A stretch of 60,016 bases of DNA from Alphaproteobacteria bacterium (GTDB lineage Bacteria; Pseudomonadota; Alphaproteobacteria; Micavibrionales; Micavibrionaceae). Each line of letters starts with the position of its first letter. Within the stretch, counting starts at the first letter, position 1. The notes beneath the pieces were generated by a model. It saw nothing but the letters and a program-made list of their open reading frames with translations, did no database searches and was not told where the DNA came from. The translations under genes were made by a program, and so were the position numbers. Positions 22,586-33,334 of the stretch are shown piece after piece. The DNA lies in the NCBI GenBank assembly GCA_027482195.1, contig JAIXWE010000085.1, forward strand, positions 1 through 60,016, given 5' to 3'.

Positions 22586-23662
22586 TTACCGCCTGGCAAG
22601 AATATCTGCCCAAATTTTCGCCGTATCGGGCTGCGCAAGGGCGCGCGCATTTTGGGCTTTTCGTTGCAATATGTCCGGCGCCGTTAAAATTTCAGAAAGC
22701 TTTGCCGCAACGCTTGCCACTGTCATCTGCTTTTCCTCCATCATCCACCCCGCATCCCCATTGACCGCAATGCGTGCATTATAATCTTGTTGATGATCCC
22801 GATTCCATGGATATGGCACATAAAAAGCGGGGCGGCCAGCGGCGAAATTCTCACTCAACGTGCTTGCGCCCGCGCGCGCAATCATCATGTGACATGTGTT
22901 TAAACGCTCTGGCATATCATCAAAAAAACTTTTTAATTCATACGCAATTTCGGCTTGGTTATAAATTTCTGCAACGCGCGGTTGGTCGTCTTCTTTTACT
23001 TGATGCACGACCGCTATTTTTTCTCGCATATCGGGGTCAAGTTGCGCCAAAGATTGAGGAATAAGATCAGTAAAAACTTTTGCGCCTTGTGACCCCCCAA
23101 CGACCAGTATATGAATTTTATCACTCATATCTGGATAAGGTCTTAAACCAATTGCGGCAATGGCCGCCCGCACCGGATTTCCGACTAGGTGCGTTTTTGT
23201 TTTAAAATTTTGCGACATTTTTGAAGTATTGTGAAAAGACAGAAAAATATCTTTGGCCAAAAATCCCAAAATTTTATTCGCCGCACCTAAGATCGCATTT
23301 TGCTCATGCACCGCAGTGTAAATTCCCAAAATTTGTGCGGCGAAAACGGGCGGTGCCGAAGGATACCCACCAAAACCAATCACCCTTTTCGGGCGGGTGC
23401 GCAAAAAAAGCATGAGCGCTTGAAAAAACCCGTAAAACAAAGGGAAAATGAATTTTATTTTGCCCATAACACCCCCACCCCACGTGCCGGATGATAAAAT
23501 TGTGACATCTTCCGCGGGTTGGCTGTGTAAATATTTTTTACCGCGCGCATCGGTTAAAAACTTCACGCGCACTCCGCGCGCACGCAACTCATCCGCCAAA
23601 GCAATGCTCGGGAAAACATGGCCACCGGTTCCGCCCGCACATAAGAAAATAGTTTCCGCCAT
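22586..23662 (-). CDS. murG: MurG, lipid II-forming GlcNAc transferase
   Basis: MurG transfers GlcNAc from UDP-GlcNAc to lipid I on the inner face of the membrane. The N-terminal Gly-rich loop is CAGGTGGHVFPSIALADEL near residue 8. GFGGYPSAPPVFAA and HEQNAILGAANKIL follow; then GGSQGAKVF near 185 and RAGASTLSENFAAGRPAFYVPYPWNRDHQQDYNA in the nucleotide-sugar site near 265. Length 358 is typical. Its start codon shares one base with the ftsW stop. Confidence 0.97.
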   Translation of the reverse strand: MAETIFLCAGGTGGHVFPSIALADELRARGVRVKFLTDARGKKYLHSQPAEDVTILSSGTWGGGVMGKIKFIFPLFYGFFQALMLFLRTRPKRVIGFGGYPSAPPVFAAQILGIYTAVHEQNAILGAANKILGFLAKDIFLSFHNTSKMSQNFKTKTHLVGNPVRAAIAAIGLRPYPDMSDKIHILVVGGSQGAKVFTDLIPQSLAQLDPDMREKIAVVHQVKEDDQPRVAEIYNQAEIAYELKSFFDDMPERLNTCHMMIARAGASTLSENFAAGRPAFYVPYPWNRDHQQDYNARIAVNGDAGWMMEEKQMTVASVAAKLSEILTAPDILQRKAQNARALAQPDTAKIWADILARR

Positions 23663-24834
23663 TATAAATTTCCTCGGCGCGTTGATACACTTAATCCCGC
23701 ACGGGCGATTGCCGAGCGCGTTTGACGCCGCGTTAAACCCAGCACAACACCCATCGCAAATCCCATCGCGATAATCGAAGATCCGCCATAACTGATAAAC
23801 GGCAACGTCATTCCCTTTGTTGGCAAGATATGAAGACTTGATCCCATATGAACAAAAGCTTGAAGTCCGAACATGGCTAAAATTCCGCCGACGGCCAAAA
23901 CACCAAACAAATCATTGCTCTCCATCAAACGGTTATATCCGCGCAAAAGAATGAACAAATAAAGCCCGACAATAATCAGCGTGAAAAATAATCCAAACTC
24001 TTCCCCCGCAACGGCAAAAATAAAATCGGCGTGCGAATCCGGAATCGAATTTTTGATCGTGCCCTGACCGGGGCCTGTGCCGAAAAAACCCCCATTTGCA
24101 AAGGCTTCTAACGACCGATCAACCTGATAGGTATCGCCGCTTTCGGGGTTCATAAACCGGTCAATCCGTGACTTGACGTGATCCAATGTTGAGTAAGCCA
24201 AAACCAACCCCACCGCCCCAATCACCAACATCACCACCATGTAACGAAACGGAAAACCCGCCAGAAAAATTTGCACGGCGAACATCGCACTTAAAACAAC
24301 CGTCATCCCGAAATCCGGTTGAATGATTAACAACACCACACATGATAAAAATAAAAGTGCGGCAAATAAATTTCCGTGAAAAGATGCATATTGTTTTTGA
24401 TGCGCCATGAACCATGCGGCAACAATTGCAAAAGACGGCTTTACAAACTCACTTGGCTGTAACGATAGTCCGAATAGTGAGATCCAACGCTGCGCGCCCT
24501 TCACTTCCGCCCCGACAAAGGGAATAATCATCATCAAAAAAATTCCACCCAGTAAAATAACTGTGCCAAGGCGGCGAATATATTGAGGGGACAAAACCGA
24601 AACCACAATCATCACCAAAAAAGCCGGCACGGCCATGATAATGTGACGCGTAATAAAATGTGCATCATCAACGCCAATACGAATGGCCACAGGGGGGCTT
24701 GCGGTCGCGACCAAGGCAACGCCAAATGCAAATAAAATAGTCACCGCAACCAATAATCCGCGGTCAACAGTCCACCACCACTCGGCAATTGCCGATCGGT
24801 TGGTGCGCGAAAAAACTTGTTGGAACTGGAACAT
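23662..24834 (-). CDS. ftsW: FtsW, SEDS peptidoglycan glycosyltransferase
   Basis: FtsW polymerises lipid II at the septum with its partner FtsI. This 390-residue protein has about ten membrane helices. SEDS markers are RWISLFGLSLQPSEFVKPSF near residue 115, the long periplasmic loop with GFFGTGPGQGTIKNSIPDSHADFIFAVAGEE near 250 and the final LPTKGMTLPFISYGGSS near 335. It overlaps murD and murG by one base each, so the whole block is translationally packed. Confidence 0.96.
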   Translation of the reverse strand: MFQFQQVFSRTNRSAIAEWWWTVDRGLLVAVTILFAFGVALVATASPPVAIRIGVDDAHFITRHIIMAVPAFLVMIVVSVLSPQYIRRLGTVILLGGIFLMMIIPFVGAEVKGAQRWISLFGLSLQPSEFVKPSFAIVAAWFMAHQKQYASFHGNLFAALLFLSCVVLLIIQPDFGMTVVLSAMFAVQIFLAGFPFRYMVVMLVIGAVGLVLAYSTLDHVKSRIDRFMNPESGDTYQVDRSLEAFANGGFFGTGPGQGTIKNSIPDSHADFIFAVAGEEFGLFFTLIIVGLYLFILLRGYNRLMESNDLFGVLAVGGILAMFGLQAFVHMGSSLHILPTKGMTLPFISYGGSSIIAMGFAMGVVLGLTRRQTRSAIARAGLSVSTRRGNL

Positions 24835-26180
24835 TATAACTCCTTCACCATATGGGCGAATTGATCACCGCGATCTTCGAATGATAAAAATTGATCCCAA
24901 GAGGCGCACGCGGGAGAAAGCAAAACAACCGCATCTTGTGAAAAACCCTGCGCATCTTGATGCGCTTTTTTCAAAGCCTTATCCAATGTGCCGCACGCGG
25001 TGACATTCACATTTTTTTCACTCAACCATTGTGTAAAATTTTCCTGCGCTTCACCAATTGTATAAGCACGGTGAATTTTCGGCATAAAACTTTCCAAGCC
25101 GTTTAATCCCCCGTCTTTCATTTGCCCACCACAAATCCAAAAGATATTATCAAATGTGGCCAGGGCCTTGGCCGTCGCATCCGTATTCGTCGCTTTACTA
25201 TCGTTAATATAAGTAACGCGGTTTATTTTTCGCACCTGATATTGCCGATGTGGCAAACCGGCAAAACTTTTCATCGCATTGAAGATTGCATCGGATTCAT
25301 AAGCATAAAGGCGACGTAAAGTGGCATAAACAGCAGCCACATTTTCATGATTATGCTGCCCCGAAAGGGTGGGAATCTCACGCAGATCGCCCACATGTTG
25401 CACGATTCCTTCGGATGAATCATATAAAATTCCGTTTTTAACAAAAACGCCTTGCGCAACCTCATGCTGTGTTGAGAAGGGAATGACATGACGGTTTGAT
25501 TTTTTTAAACGCTCATATATTTGCGCGGTTGATGACGTGTCGATACCGACAACACTCAAGCCATTTTTGTTTTTATCAAATATTTTTTCTTTGGCGACAA
25601 TATACCCATCCATTCCCCCATGGCGCGGCAAATGATCAGGCGTAATATTTAAAAGTACGGATGCGCTTAAAGATATATGTGGCGTTAGTTCCAATTGATA
25701 AGAGGATAACTCAAGAACATATGTCTCGCCGCGGGAAAGAAGTGGCAAATCAAGTGCGGGTACGCCGATATTTCCACCCATCTCACAACGGCGAAATTGT
25801 TGCAAACAATGCGCCATGAGTGCCGTGGTTGTTGATTTACCATTCGTGCCAGTAATACCAATGAAATCAGCATTTTTTTGAATTTGTGCCAAAATATCAA
25901 CATCACATATCAAAGGAATATTGTGCGCCTTCGCGTAAACCGCCAATGGATGAGGTTTTGGATAAGTGTGAGGAATTCCCGGCGACCATAAAAAGAAATC
26001 AAAGGCAGCGGGGCCATTCAAAACATCGTGCACAATAAAGTTATTTTTATAAGCTTCATCGCGTAAATTTTCTTTATCGTCCCATACGCTTACTTGTGCG
26101 CCGTGATGTTGCAAAAACCGCGCCGCCGATAATCCGGTTTTTCCCAATCCAACGACGTGAATTTTTTTTCCAGCAAACAT
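24834..26180 (-). CDS. murD: UDP-N-acetylmuramoyl-L-alanine--D-glutamate ligase MurD
   Basis: MurD adds D-Glu to UDP-MurNAc-L-Ala. The N-terminal domain begins HVVGLGKTGLSAARFL, the ATP loop is GITGTNGKSTTTALMAHCL near residue 110, ELSSYQLELT follows near 155, and the C-terminal Rossmann domain has NDSKATNTDAT near 325 and LLSPACASWDQF. The ATG at 26180 gives 448 residues, the family norm; an upstream extension into mraY would not be homologous. The gap to mraY is 2 bases. Confidence 0.96.
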   Translation of the reverse strand: MFAGKKIHVVGLGKTGLSAARFLQHHGAQVSVWDDKENLRDEAYKNNFIVHDVLNGPAAFDFFLWSPGIPHTYPKPHPLAVYAKAHNIPLICDVDILAQIQKNADFIGITGTNGKSTTTALMAHCLQQFRRCEMGGNIGVPALDLPLLSRGETYVLELSSYQLELTPHISLSASVLLNITPDHLPRHGGMDGYIVAKEKIFDKNKNGLSVVGIDTSSTAQIYERLKKSNRHVIPFSTQHEVAQGVFVKNGILYDSSEGIVQHVGDLREIPTLSGQHNHENVAAVYATLRRLYAYESDAIFNAMKSFAGLPHRQYQVRKINRVTYINDSKATNTDATAKALATFDNIFWICGGQMKDGGLNGLESFMPKIHRAYTIGEAQENFTQWLSEKNVNVTACGTLDKALKKAHQDAQGFSQDAVVLLSPACASWDQFLSFEDRGDQFAHMVKEL

Positions 26181-26182
26181 GT

Positions 26183-27268
26183 CTAACGCAACTTTAATGT
26201 GGAAAGACCAATAAGCGCCAAGACCACGGCAATAATCCAAAAACGAATAACGACAGTCGGTTCCGACCAACCACTTTTTTCAAAATGGTGGTGAAGCGGT
26301 GCCATTTTAAACACACGCTTTCCGGTCAACTTGAACGACGCAACTTGAATAATCACCGAAAGTGTTTCAATCACAAAAAGCCCGCCAATAATGGCCAAAA
26401 CCAATTCATGCTTGACCATGATCGCAATCGCACCCAACACGCCGCCCATGGCGAGTGAGCCCGTATCACCCATAAAAATCATTGCGGGTGGCGTGTTATA
26501 CCACAAAAATCCCATCGCACCGCCGACCAACGCCCCGCAAATAATTGCAAGCTCCGCCGTGCCCGGCACATAAGGAATTTGCAGGTAAGTTGAGAAATCA
26601 ACACGCCCAACCAAATAAGCAATTAAACCAAAACATGCAGCCGCGATTGCAACGGGTACAATCGCCAACCCATCAAGCCCATCGGTCAAATTCACGGCGT
26701 TCGATGCGCCAATCATCACCAACACCGCCCAAAGGAAAAAGAAAATTCCCAAAGGAATAAAAAAATCTTTGAAGAAAGGAACGGCAACACTTGTGGCAAT
26801 TTTTTCAGGCAAAGCAAGTGTTATTCCCCATGTCGCAACAACCGCAATAAAAAATTGACAGACCAGTTTTAATTTCCCCGACAGCCCTTTTGTATTGCGT
26901 TTCGTAAGCTTTAAAAAATCGTCCCCAAAGCCGATAAGACCAAACCCGACCATGACCAATAACGCGATCCAGATGAAAAGATTGTTCAAATCAGCCCATA
27001 AAAACGTCGCGAATGTCACACTGATGAGAATCATCACACCGCCCATTGTCGGTGTTCCCGCTTTTTTAAAATGCGTTTCCGGCCCATCATCACGGATCGG
27101 CTGACCAGCACCTTGCAATGATTTTAAAGTGCGAATGACCATCGGACCAATCGCAAGCCCGATAAACAGCGCCGTGAGAATGGCTCCGCCCGTGCGAAAG
27201 GTAATATAATTAAAAAGATTAAAAACAATATATTCGTCCGCCAACGGGGTGAGAAGATGATACAACAT
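26183..27268 (-). CDS. mraY: Phospho-MurNAc-pentapeptide transferase MraY
   Basis: MraY transfers phospho-MurNAc-pentapeptide to undecaprenyl phosphate, forming lipid I. The 361-residue protein has ten membrane helices. Motifs are [14 protein letters not shown] near residue 75 (Asp-rich and Mg-binding loops follow), [16 protein letters not shown] near 125, [13 protein letters not shown] near 195, [12 protein letters not shown] near 270 and [11 protein letters not shown] near 325. The ATG at 27268 matches the family N-terminus ([13 protein letters not shown]). The gap to murF is 4 bases. Confidence 0.97.
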   Translation of the reverse strand: MLYHLLTPLADEYIVFNLFNYITFRTGGAILTALFIGLAIGPMVIRTLKSLQGAGQPIRDDGPETHFKKAGTPTMGGVMILISVTFATFLWADLNNLFIWIALLVMVGFGLIGFGDDFLKLTKRNTKGLSGKLKLVCQFFIAVVATWGITLALPEKIATSVAVPFFKDFFIPLGIFFFLWAVLVMIGASNAVNLTDGLDGLAIVPVAIAAACFGLIAYLVGRVDFSTYLQIPYVPGTAELAIICGALVGGAMGFLWYNTPPAMIFMGDTGSLAMGGVLGAIAIMVKHELVLAIIGGLFVIETLSVIIQVASFKLTGKRVFKMAPLHHHFEKSGWSEPTVVIRFWIIAVVLALIGLSTLKLR

Positions 27269-27272
27269 CACA

Positions 27273-28724
27273 TTATCCTTTACTTTTCTTTGACTGAGGA
27301 AGATGACGCAACGCTTCGACAATGACACTCATGCGACTTCCCAAAGACCCCTTCACCATCACCACATCACCAGGCACCAAAACATCGGGCACGATTTCCG
27401 CCAATTCCTTTGATGTCGTACGGTGAATTTTGCGGTTATCATTTGGCAAAGCGTCATGTAAATTTTTCATCAACGCGCCGCATGTATAAACAAAATCAAC
27501 ATTCGCCGACTTAATCGGTAATGCCAAATCGGCGTGCAAACGCGCTGAATCCGGGCCTAATTCCAACATGTCGCCCAAAACCGCAATGCGCCGCCCACCG
27601 CGCCCGGGATCAATCAACGCCAAGACACGAAATGCCGCCTTCATCGCAACCGGTGAGGCATTATAACTCTCATCAATCAACGTGATGGGGTTTTCAGGAT
27701 CACCGGAATCAATCAATTCCCGCCGTCCGCGTCCCGCCATCGGCTCGATATTGCCCAAAATCTTTGCGGCTTTTTGTATATCAAGATTCATGAGCTTCAA
27801 AGCAAGCAAAACCGCTAATGCATTACGCGCATGATGGGCACCCCCATCACGCAATGTGAACACAATTTCCTCATCAAGAATACGCGCCTTTGCACGCACA
27901 CCATTGCGCGCGACCAAAGTTTCAATCAACACCGCATCATTATTTTCATGATCACCAAATGTGTAAACGTGCGCGACGCCGAAACGTTGTGCTTGCTCTT
28001 TTAAAATCGGCAATTGATCCACATCGCCGTGCACAATGGCAACACCACCCGGGCGAATCCCTTTAAAAACCTCAGCTTTTGCATAGGCAATGCCATCAAT
28101 CCCTTCGGGGAAATTTTCAATATGAACGGGGGCAATGGTGGTAATCACGGCAATATCTGGCTTGACCATATCCGATAAGGGTTCAATTTCTTTGTGATGA
28201 TTCATCCCCATTTCAAATACGGCGTAATCACACCCCGCATGCATGCGCGCCAATGATAACGGTACACCAAAATGGTTATTATAACTTTTTGTTGACCAAT
28301 GCGTTTGCCCAAAGGTGGACAATACCGCACCAAACATTTCTTTGGTGCCTGATTTTCCAACACTGCCCGTGATACCCACTGTTTTGGCGGCACATCGCGC
28401 GCGTGCTGCATGCCCTAAAATTTGCAAAGCGTGAAATGTATCATCCACAACAATCAATTTTTTTGAATCACAATCGAGAATCGGATGATGAACAAACGCC
28501 GCCACCGCCCCCTTCTCAAAAGCCGTCTTCACATGATCATGACCATCGCCGTGATCACCTTTAAGGGCGATAAAAAGATCACCCGGCTGCAAAGTGCGCG
28601 TGTCAATCGACACGCCGGTTGCAACCCACTCACTCGGGATCGTGATGTTAAAAACCCTTGCTAATTCAGCAGAACTCCACAATGTATGGGGCGGGGCAAG
28701 AGAGAGGTCGCAAAAATTGGTCAT
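27273..28724 (-). CDS. murF: UDP-MurNAc-tripeptide--D-Ala-D-Ala ligase MurF
   Basis: MurF adds the D-Ala-D-Ala dipeptide made by Ddl. [18 protein letters not shown] near residue 40 binds the substrate, [19 protein letters not shown] is the ATP loop near 115 (most MurF have GSxGKTT/S), [14 protein letters not shown] follows near 170, and [14 protein letters not shown] lies near 345. Length 483 is slightly long. It is 41 bases downstream of murE. The P-loop variant SGT in place of TTT is mild and the rest is intact. Confidence 0.95.
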   Translation of the reverse strand: MTNFCDLSLAPPHTLWSSAELARVFNITIPSEWVATGVSIDTRTLQPGDLFIALKGDHGDGHDHVKTAFEKGAVAAFVHHPILDCDSKKLIVVDDTFHALQILGHAARARCAAKTVGITGSVGKSGTKEMFGAVLSTFGQTHWSTKSYNNHFGVPLSLARMHAGCDYAVFEMGMNHHKEIEPLSDMVKPDIAVITTIAPVHIENFPEGIDGIAYAKAEVFKGIRPGGVAIVHGDVDQLPILKEQAQRFGVAHVYTFGDHENNDAVLIETLVARNGVRAKARILDEEIVFTLRDGGAHHARNALAVLLALKLMNLDIQKAAKILGNIEPMAGRGRRELIDSGDPENPITLIDESYNASPVAMKAAFRVLALIDPGRGGRRIAVLGDMLELGPDSARLHADLALPIKSANVDFVYTCGALMKNLHDALPNDNRKIHRTTSKELAEIVPDVLVPGDVVMVKGSLGSRMSVIVEALRHLPQSKKSKG

Positions 28725-28765
28725 TAAAAAAGGTCCTTTGGTTACAGTTTTTTACGCAAAAAATT

Positions 28766-30202
28766 TTAATTCATCATGGCCGTGCGGGCTTCCTCAGCAT
28801 CATCAAAAGGTTCAATGAAATCTTCGAAAATTTGGCCTTGCTCATGCCCTTTTCCGGCAATCAGAACAACATCGCCTTTTTTGGCAATTTGAATTGCGCG
28901 GCGAATGGCGGCGCGACGATCATTAATTTCTTCCGCTTCTGGTGCGCCTTCTAAAATCATATTGCGAATAAGTTGCGGATCTTCTGAACGCGGATTATCA
29001 TCGGTGACAATCACATGGTCAGAAAGTTGTGTTGCCAATCTTCCCATCACCGCACGCTTGCCGCGATCACGGTCACCGCCACAGCCAAAAACACAAATCA
29101 ATTTTTCCATTGTATGCGGACGCAAGGCTTTCAACACTTGCTCCAATGCATCCGGCGTATGGGCGTAATCAACGTAAATCGCCGCGTCTTGCGGGTGACC
29201 TTTTACCAACTGTAAACGTCCAGGAACACCTGATAAATTGGGTAAAATATCAATCACGGCTTGCAAACATTTCTCGCGTCGCGCCAAAACGAGTCCGGCG
29301 GCACATAAGACATTCATCAACTGAAACTCCCCGACAAGCGGAAGAATAAATTCAATTTCTTGACCAAAAATATCAAGCTTCACAACTTGACCTTGTGGAC
29401 GTGGTGTGCGTGCAAGAATTTTTAAATGTTCTCCTTGATATCCGTATGACCAAAAACGTATATCTCGGCTTGCACAAATTTCTTTGATCATCGCACCTTC
29501 GGGAATATCGGCATTTATAACCGCTGTGCCACCGTCGCATAAAACTTCTGAGAATAAGCGCAACTTGGCCGCACGGTACTTATCCATCGTCAGATGGTAA
29601 TCAAGATGATCACGGGTGAGGTTTGTGAATCCGGCGGCGGAAATTTTGACACCGTGCAAACGATGTTGTTCCAATCCATGACTGGATGCTTCCATCGCAA
29701 GATAAGAAATTCCGGCGGCGGCCATATCGGCCAAGGTCGCGTGCAACGCTACCGGGTCGGGCGTGGTCATGCTCAACGGCAAAGGCACATGCACACCTTG
29801 CGCGCCCAATGTTCCCAAAGAGGCCGCCTCAACACCCAATTTATGCCATATTTGTTGACAAAAAGTGACCACGGATGTTTTGCCATTTGTGCCCGTCACC
29901 GCCACAACCGTTTCGGGCTGCGCGCCATAAAAACGTGCGGCGATGTGCGGTAACAAAGCCCGCGGATCAGAATCAGAAATCCATACAATGTGATCAAGAA
30001 GATCATCGGGCGCGGATTGATCGGCGATAATTACATCCGCGCCATTGGTGATGGCATCAGAAATAAAATCGCGTCCGTCAAAACGTGTACCGGTCACGGC
30101 CACATATACAAAATGACGGCGCACGGCGCGGCTGTCTGATGTGACACCTTTAATCTCAATATCAACGTCAAGTTCTTTTTGAAGAAGGGTTGAAAGTTTC
30201 AT
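28766..30202 (-). CDS. murE: UDP-MurNAc-L-Ala-D-Glu--2,6-diaminopimelate ligase MurE
   Basis: MurE adds meso-diaminopimelate to the peptide stem. The UDP-MurNAc site is GVTSDSRAV near residue 19, the ATP loop is VTGTNGKTSVVTFCQQIW near 105, MEASSHGLEQHRL follows near 170, and the diaminopimelate-specific motif DDNPRSEDPQ is clear near 405, which argues against a lysine-adding enzyme. GKGHEQGQ near 455 completes the site. The ATG at 30202 lies 2 bases after the ftsI stop; a TTG two codons earlier would overlap it. Confidence 0.97.
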   Translation of the reverse strand: MKLSTLLQKELDVDIEIKGVTSDSRAVRRHFVYVAVTGTRFDGRDFISDAITNGADVIIADQSAPDDLLDHIVWISDSDPRALLPHIAARFYGAQPETVVAVTGTNGKTSVVTFCQQIWHKLGVEAASLGTLGAQGVHVPLPLSMTTPDPVALHATLADMAAAGISYLAMEASSHGLEQHRLHGVKISAAGFTNLTRDHLDYHLTMDKYRAAKLRLFSEVLCDGGTAVINADIPEGAMIKEICASRDIRFWSYGYQGEHLKILARTPRPQGQVVKLDIFGQEIEFILPLVGEFQLMNVLCAAGLVLARREKCLQAVIDILPNLSGVPGRLQLVKGHPQDAAIYVDYAHTPDALEQVLKALRPHTMEKLICVFGCGGDRDRGKRAVMGRLATQLSDHVIVTDDNPRSEDPQLIRNMILEGAPEAEEINDRRAAIRRAIQIAKKGDVVLIAGKGHEQGQIFEDFIEPFDDAEEARTAMMN

Positions 30203-30204
30203 GT

Positions 30205-31920
30205 TCAATGCCCCTCTCCCGAAACTTTGTGCAAGAAAGGACGAAGCGGTTCCGCTAAATCGGGGGCATCTTGTTCAGGTGCTAAATTATAAAGCGGTGC
30301 GAAACTGCTTATCACACGCGCCACCGCCGGAACCGCAACCCATCCGGCGGTTGCGTATCCAAAACTATCTTTATTCGGTTTTGGTTCGTCAACCATAATA
30401 AAAACAGCATATTCCGGATCTGTCATCGGAAAGACGCTGACGAAAGATGAGATGCGTTTATCATCCAAATAACGACCATTGACGTTCTTTTGCGCGGTGC
30501 CGGTTTTGCCGCCGACCATATATCCTTTGACATCTGCTTTGCGCGCGGTTCCATCGGATACAACAAGGCGCATGAGCTGGCGCATTTTTAACGATGTCTC
30601 TTTTGAGATGACACGTACCGATGTTTGTGGTTTTGATTTTTCATCCTTCATCACCAAAGTTGGGCGCACCAATGTCCCGCCATTGACAATCGCACTCACC
30701 GCCGAAACCAATTGAAGGGGAGTCACCGCAATTCCGTGCCCATAAGATGCGGTCAGTGTATTAATATCGCGCCATGGCGTGGGCATCAGAGGACGACCCA
30801 TTTCATCAATCTCAAAATCCATCCGCTTCATCAAGCCAAGGTCAGAGTACATCGCTTTTAAGCCCTGTGTCCCAATCGCTTCGCCCATCAAGGCGGTTCC
30901 GATATTCGAGGAATACATGAATACTTCCGGTACGGTCATGACACGTTTTTCGGGACGAAAATCACGGATAATGCGGTTGCCGCGATGAAGGGGGCTGCGT
31001 GCATCAAATGTTGTCGCCATACTGACTTTCTTTTTTTCCAACAAGGCAGCGGCGGTAAAAATTTTGAAAGTTGAGCCAAGCTCATAAACACCTAATGTCA
31101 CACGATTAAAACGATGCAGATCGTTTTGTGCCGCACTTGGGTCATGCGGATCAAAATCGGGAAGTGAAATGGCCGCCAAAATTTCACCATTCTTGACATT
31201 CATAATCACACCGGCTCCACCGATACCATTAAAATCGGAAATGGCTTTTTGGGTTTCGCGGCGCAAAATATGTTGCAAACGAATATCAAGACTTAAACGA
31301 ATTGTGTCTGAACTTTTTGTCAAAAAGCTATTAAAACTGCGCTCAATTCCACCCAATCCTCGGCCGTCAACATCCGTATAACCGACCATGTGCGCGGTCA
31401 AACGCCCTTGCGGATAAATGCGTTTATAATCATACGCAAAGCCCAAACCCGGATCGCCAATATTGAGAATCTTTTGTTGTTCTTGCGGTGTCAAGTTGCG
31501 GTGAATCCAAATAAAGCGGCGTTCCGATTGAAATTTTTTCAACAAATCGCCATAAACCAAATTCGGAAATATTTTTGTCAGCTGTCTCGCGGTGCCTTCG
31601 GCATCCGTCATTAATTTTGCATCCGCATAAAGCGATGCGGTTTTTAGCGAGGTTGCCAAAATCACACCATTGCGATCAACAATATCACCACGCCGTGCAA
31701 GATGTGTCTTGCTCACATCATCTTCACGCGTGGCTGTTTCCTCAGCGGCATGAAAATATCCTTGGATAATTGTGACATCAAACAAACGCCCCGCCACCAC
31801 GATATAAGCCAATAAAATAAAGCCCACAATCAACACAATGCGCCCACGCGCCTGGTCTAAGGCAGAAGACCGTTCACCATCAATACGCATTGAGAAATTG
31901 AAAGGAGAGCGTGAGATCAT
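30205..31920 (-). CDS. ftsI: Septal peptidoglycan transpeptidase FtsI (PBP3)
   Basis: FtsI cross-links septal peptidoglycan. There is a short cytoplasmic tail, one membrane helix near residues 28-46, a pedestal domain (RRGDIVDRNGVILATS near 77, GRGLGGIERSFNSFL near 187) and the class B penicillin-binding domain with the Ser nucleophile in S283-T-F-K286, SSN in the MYSSNIGTA segment near 340, and KTGTAQK near 480. Length 571 is typical. It overlaps ftsL by 4 bases. Confidence 0.97.
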   Translation of the reverse strand: MISRSPFNFSMRIDGERSSALDQARGRIVLIVGFILLAYIVVAGRLFDVTIIQGYFHAAEETATREDDVSKTHLARRGDIVDRNGVILATSLKTASLYADAKLMTDAEGTARQLTKIFPNLVYGDLLKKFQSERRFIWIHRNLTPQEQQKILNIGDPGLGFAYDYKRIYPQGRLTAHMVGYTDVDGRGLGGIERSFNSFLTKSSDTIRLSLDIRLQHILRRETQKAISDFNGIGGAGVIMNVKNGEILAAISLPDFDPHDPSAAQNDLHRFNRVTLGVYELGSTFKIFTAAALLEKKKVSMATTFDARSPLHRGNRIIRDFRPEKRVMTVPEVFMYSSNIGTALMGEAIGTQGLKAMYSDLGLMKRMDFEIDEMGRPLMPTPWRDINTLTASYGHGIAVTPLQLVSAVSAIVNGGTLVRPTLVMKDEKSKPQTSVRVISKETSLKMRQLMRLVVSDGTARKADVKGYMVGGKTGTAQKNVNGRYLDDKRISSFVSVFPMTDPEYAVFIMVDEPKPNKDSFGYATAGWVAVPAVARVISSFAPLYNLAPEQDAPDLAEPLRPFLHKVSGEGH

Positions 31921-32393
31921 GGCACACTCTCTTGGGGGGTATCAGGCATCAATGCATTTTGCAACACGGCGTTAAAATCATCTTCCCCTGTTGGGCTTGC
32001 CGAGTCGATGGCGGGCGAAGCGTGTTCGCTTAATTCTTTTTTCGGTGTATTTTCTGAAGATATGTCGGTTGAGACGTGTTGAATTTCGGGAGCAGTAACT
32101 TCTTCTTCAGGTTGCGGAATCGCACTTACAGATTCCACAACATGATCAACCGTAACCGATTGCATGTTGAGATATTTTGACGCCAATTCTTCCAAACGGT
32201 CGGGCCGGTTTAAATAATCCCATTCCGCTTTTAAAACGCGCAATGATTCTTCTTCTGCCTGTTTTTGATCTTGCAAACGCGCCAAAATACGTTCTTTTTC
32301 TTGCACATTTTGCGACACCCAAAACAGCAAGCTTGCGGATATCACCGCCAAAACCAAAGATAAAACTGTCGAAAGCTTGAGCGCAAATTTCAT
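31917..32393 (-). CDS. ftsL: Cell division protein FtsL
   Basis: A small bitopic protein of the FtsQLB complex. The membrane helix is near residues 6-27 (LKLSTVLSLVLAVISASLLFWVSQ), followed by a leucine-zipper-like coiled coil (KERILARLQDQKQAEEESLRVLKAEWDYLNRPDRLEELA), a strong FtsL pattern. The C-terminal 70 residues are Glu/Ser/Pro-rich and not conserved. The ATG shares its A with the rsmH stop codon, and the gene overlaps ftsI by 4 bases. Identification rests on position plus the WDYLNRPDRLEELA phrase. Confidence 0.93.
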   Translation of the reverse strand: MKFALKLSTVLSLVLAVISASLLFWVSQNVQEKERILARLQDQKQAEEESLRVLKAEWDYLNRPDRLEELASKYLNMQSVTVDHVVESVSAIPQPEEEVTAPEIQHVSTDISSENTPKKELSEHASPAIDSASPTGEDDFNAVLQNALMPDTPQESVP

Positions 32394-33334
32394 CAACTCT
32401 CCTCCCTGATACGTAAGGCGGCACGAAGTTTTGCAGAACGAGAACGGGGATTGACGCGAAGCTCAGAAGGGGAAGGAGCAAGGGGCTTGCGTGTGAGGAG
32501 GGAAAATGTGCGACGGGTTTGTACAGTCTCAAACGGAACGTGGCGTGAGGATTTGGGGGCCTCTTTCGCACGGGCGTTAAGAAAATTTTTGACGATGCGA
32601 TCTTCCAAAGAATGAAAAGTGACAATCACCAAACGCCCTTGGTCTTTCAGAATATTTTCGGCCGCCTCGAGGGCGCGTTCTAACTGACCTAATTCATCAT
32701 TGACTTTAAGGCGCAGCGCCTGGAATGTTCGTGTTGCGGGGTCTGATTTATCCTTGTGTACGTAAGGTAAAACACTGCGGACGATGTTTGCCAGCTGAAA
32801 CGTCGTTGTGATTTTTTCAATCTGGCGTGCCTTGACGATGGCCGCCGCAACACGGCGCGAATAACGCTCCTCCCCATAAGTCCAAATGAGAAAGGCTAAA
32901 TCATCTTGCGAAAGCTCATTCACCAAATCGGCCGCGGTGATCTCTTGCGTTGTGTCCATACGCATATCAAGCGGGCCATCAAAACGAAAAGAAAATCCGC
33001 GCGCTGGCGTGTCAATTTGCATCGAGGACACACCCAGATCAAGAACAATGCCGTCCACATAATCTTGACCTAAATTTTTAATCTGTTGATCCATCGCGTC
33101 AAAACTGCCTTGAACAAGGCGTAAGCGACCCGAGAAATTTTTACCCCATTGTTGAGCCAAATCATGCGCAAGTGGATCACGGTCAATGCCGATCACATGA
33201 CACTCTGTTTGATTTAAAATAGCGCGTGTATAGCCGCCCGCACCAAGCGTGCCGTCAATAATGACTTCGCCCGCTTGCGGGTTTAAATATTGCAATACTT
33301 CATCGCACATGACGGGGACATGAGGATCAGACAT
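32393..33334 (-). CDS. rsmH: 16S rRNA m4C1402 methyltransferase RsmH (MraW)
   Basis: RsmH N4-methylates C1402 in the decoding centre of 16S rRNA using SAM. HVPVMCDEVLQYL at the start, DGTLGAGGYTRAIL near residue 28 (SAM loop), GIDRDPLA near 50, GIVLDLGVSSMQIDTPARGFSFRFDGPLDMRMD near 95-130, and VTFHSLEDRIVKNF near 240 are all diagnostic. The C-terminal residues (NPRSRSAKLRAALR) match the family end. It is the second dcw gene, overlapping mraZ by one base. Confidence 0.97.
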   Translation of the reverse strand: MSDPHVPVMCDEVLQYLNPQAGEVIIDGTLGAGGYTRAILNQTECHVIGIDRDPLAHDLAQQWGKNFSGRLRLVQGSFDAMDQQIKNLGQDYVDGIVLDLGVSSMQIDTPARGFSFRFDGPLDMRMDTTQEITAADLVNELSQDDLAFLIWTYGEERYSRRVAAAIVKARQIEKITTTFQLANIVRSVLPYVHKDKSDPATRTFQALRLKVNDELGQLERALEAAENILKDQGRLVIVTFHSLEDRIVKNFLNARAKEAPKSSRHVPFETVQTRRTFSLLTRKPLAPSPSELRVNPRSRSAKLRAALRIREES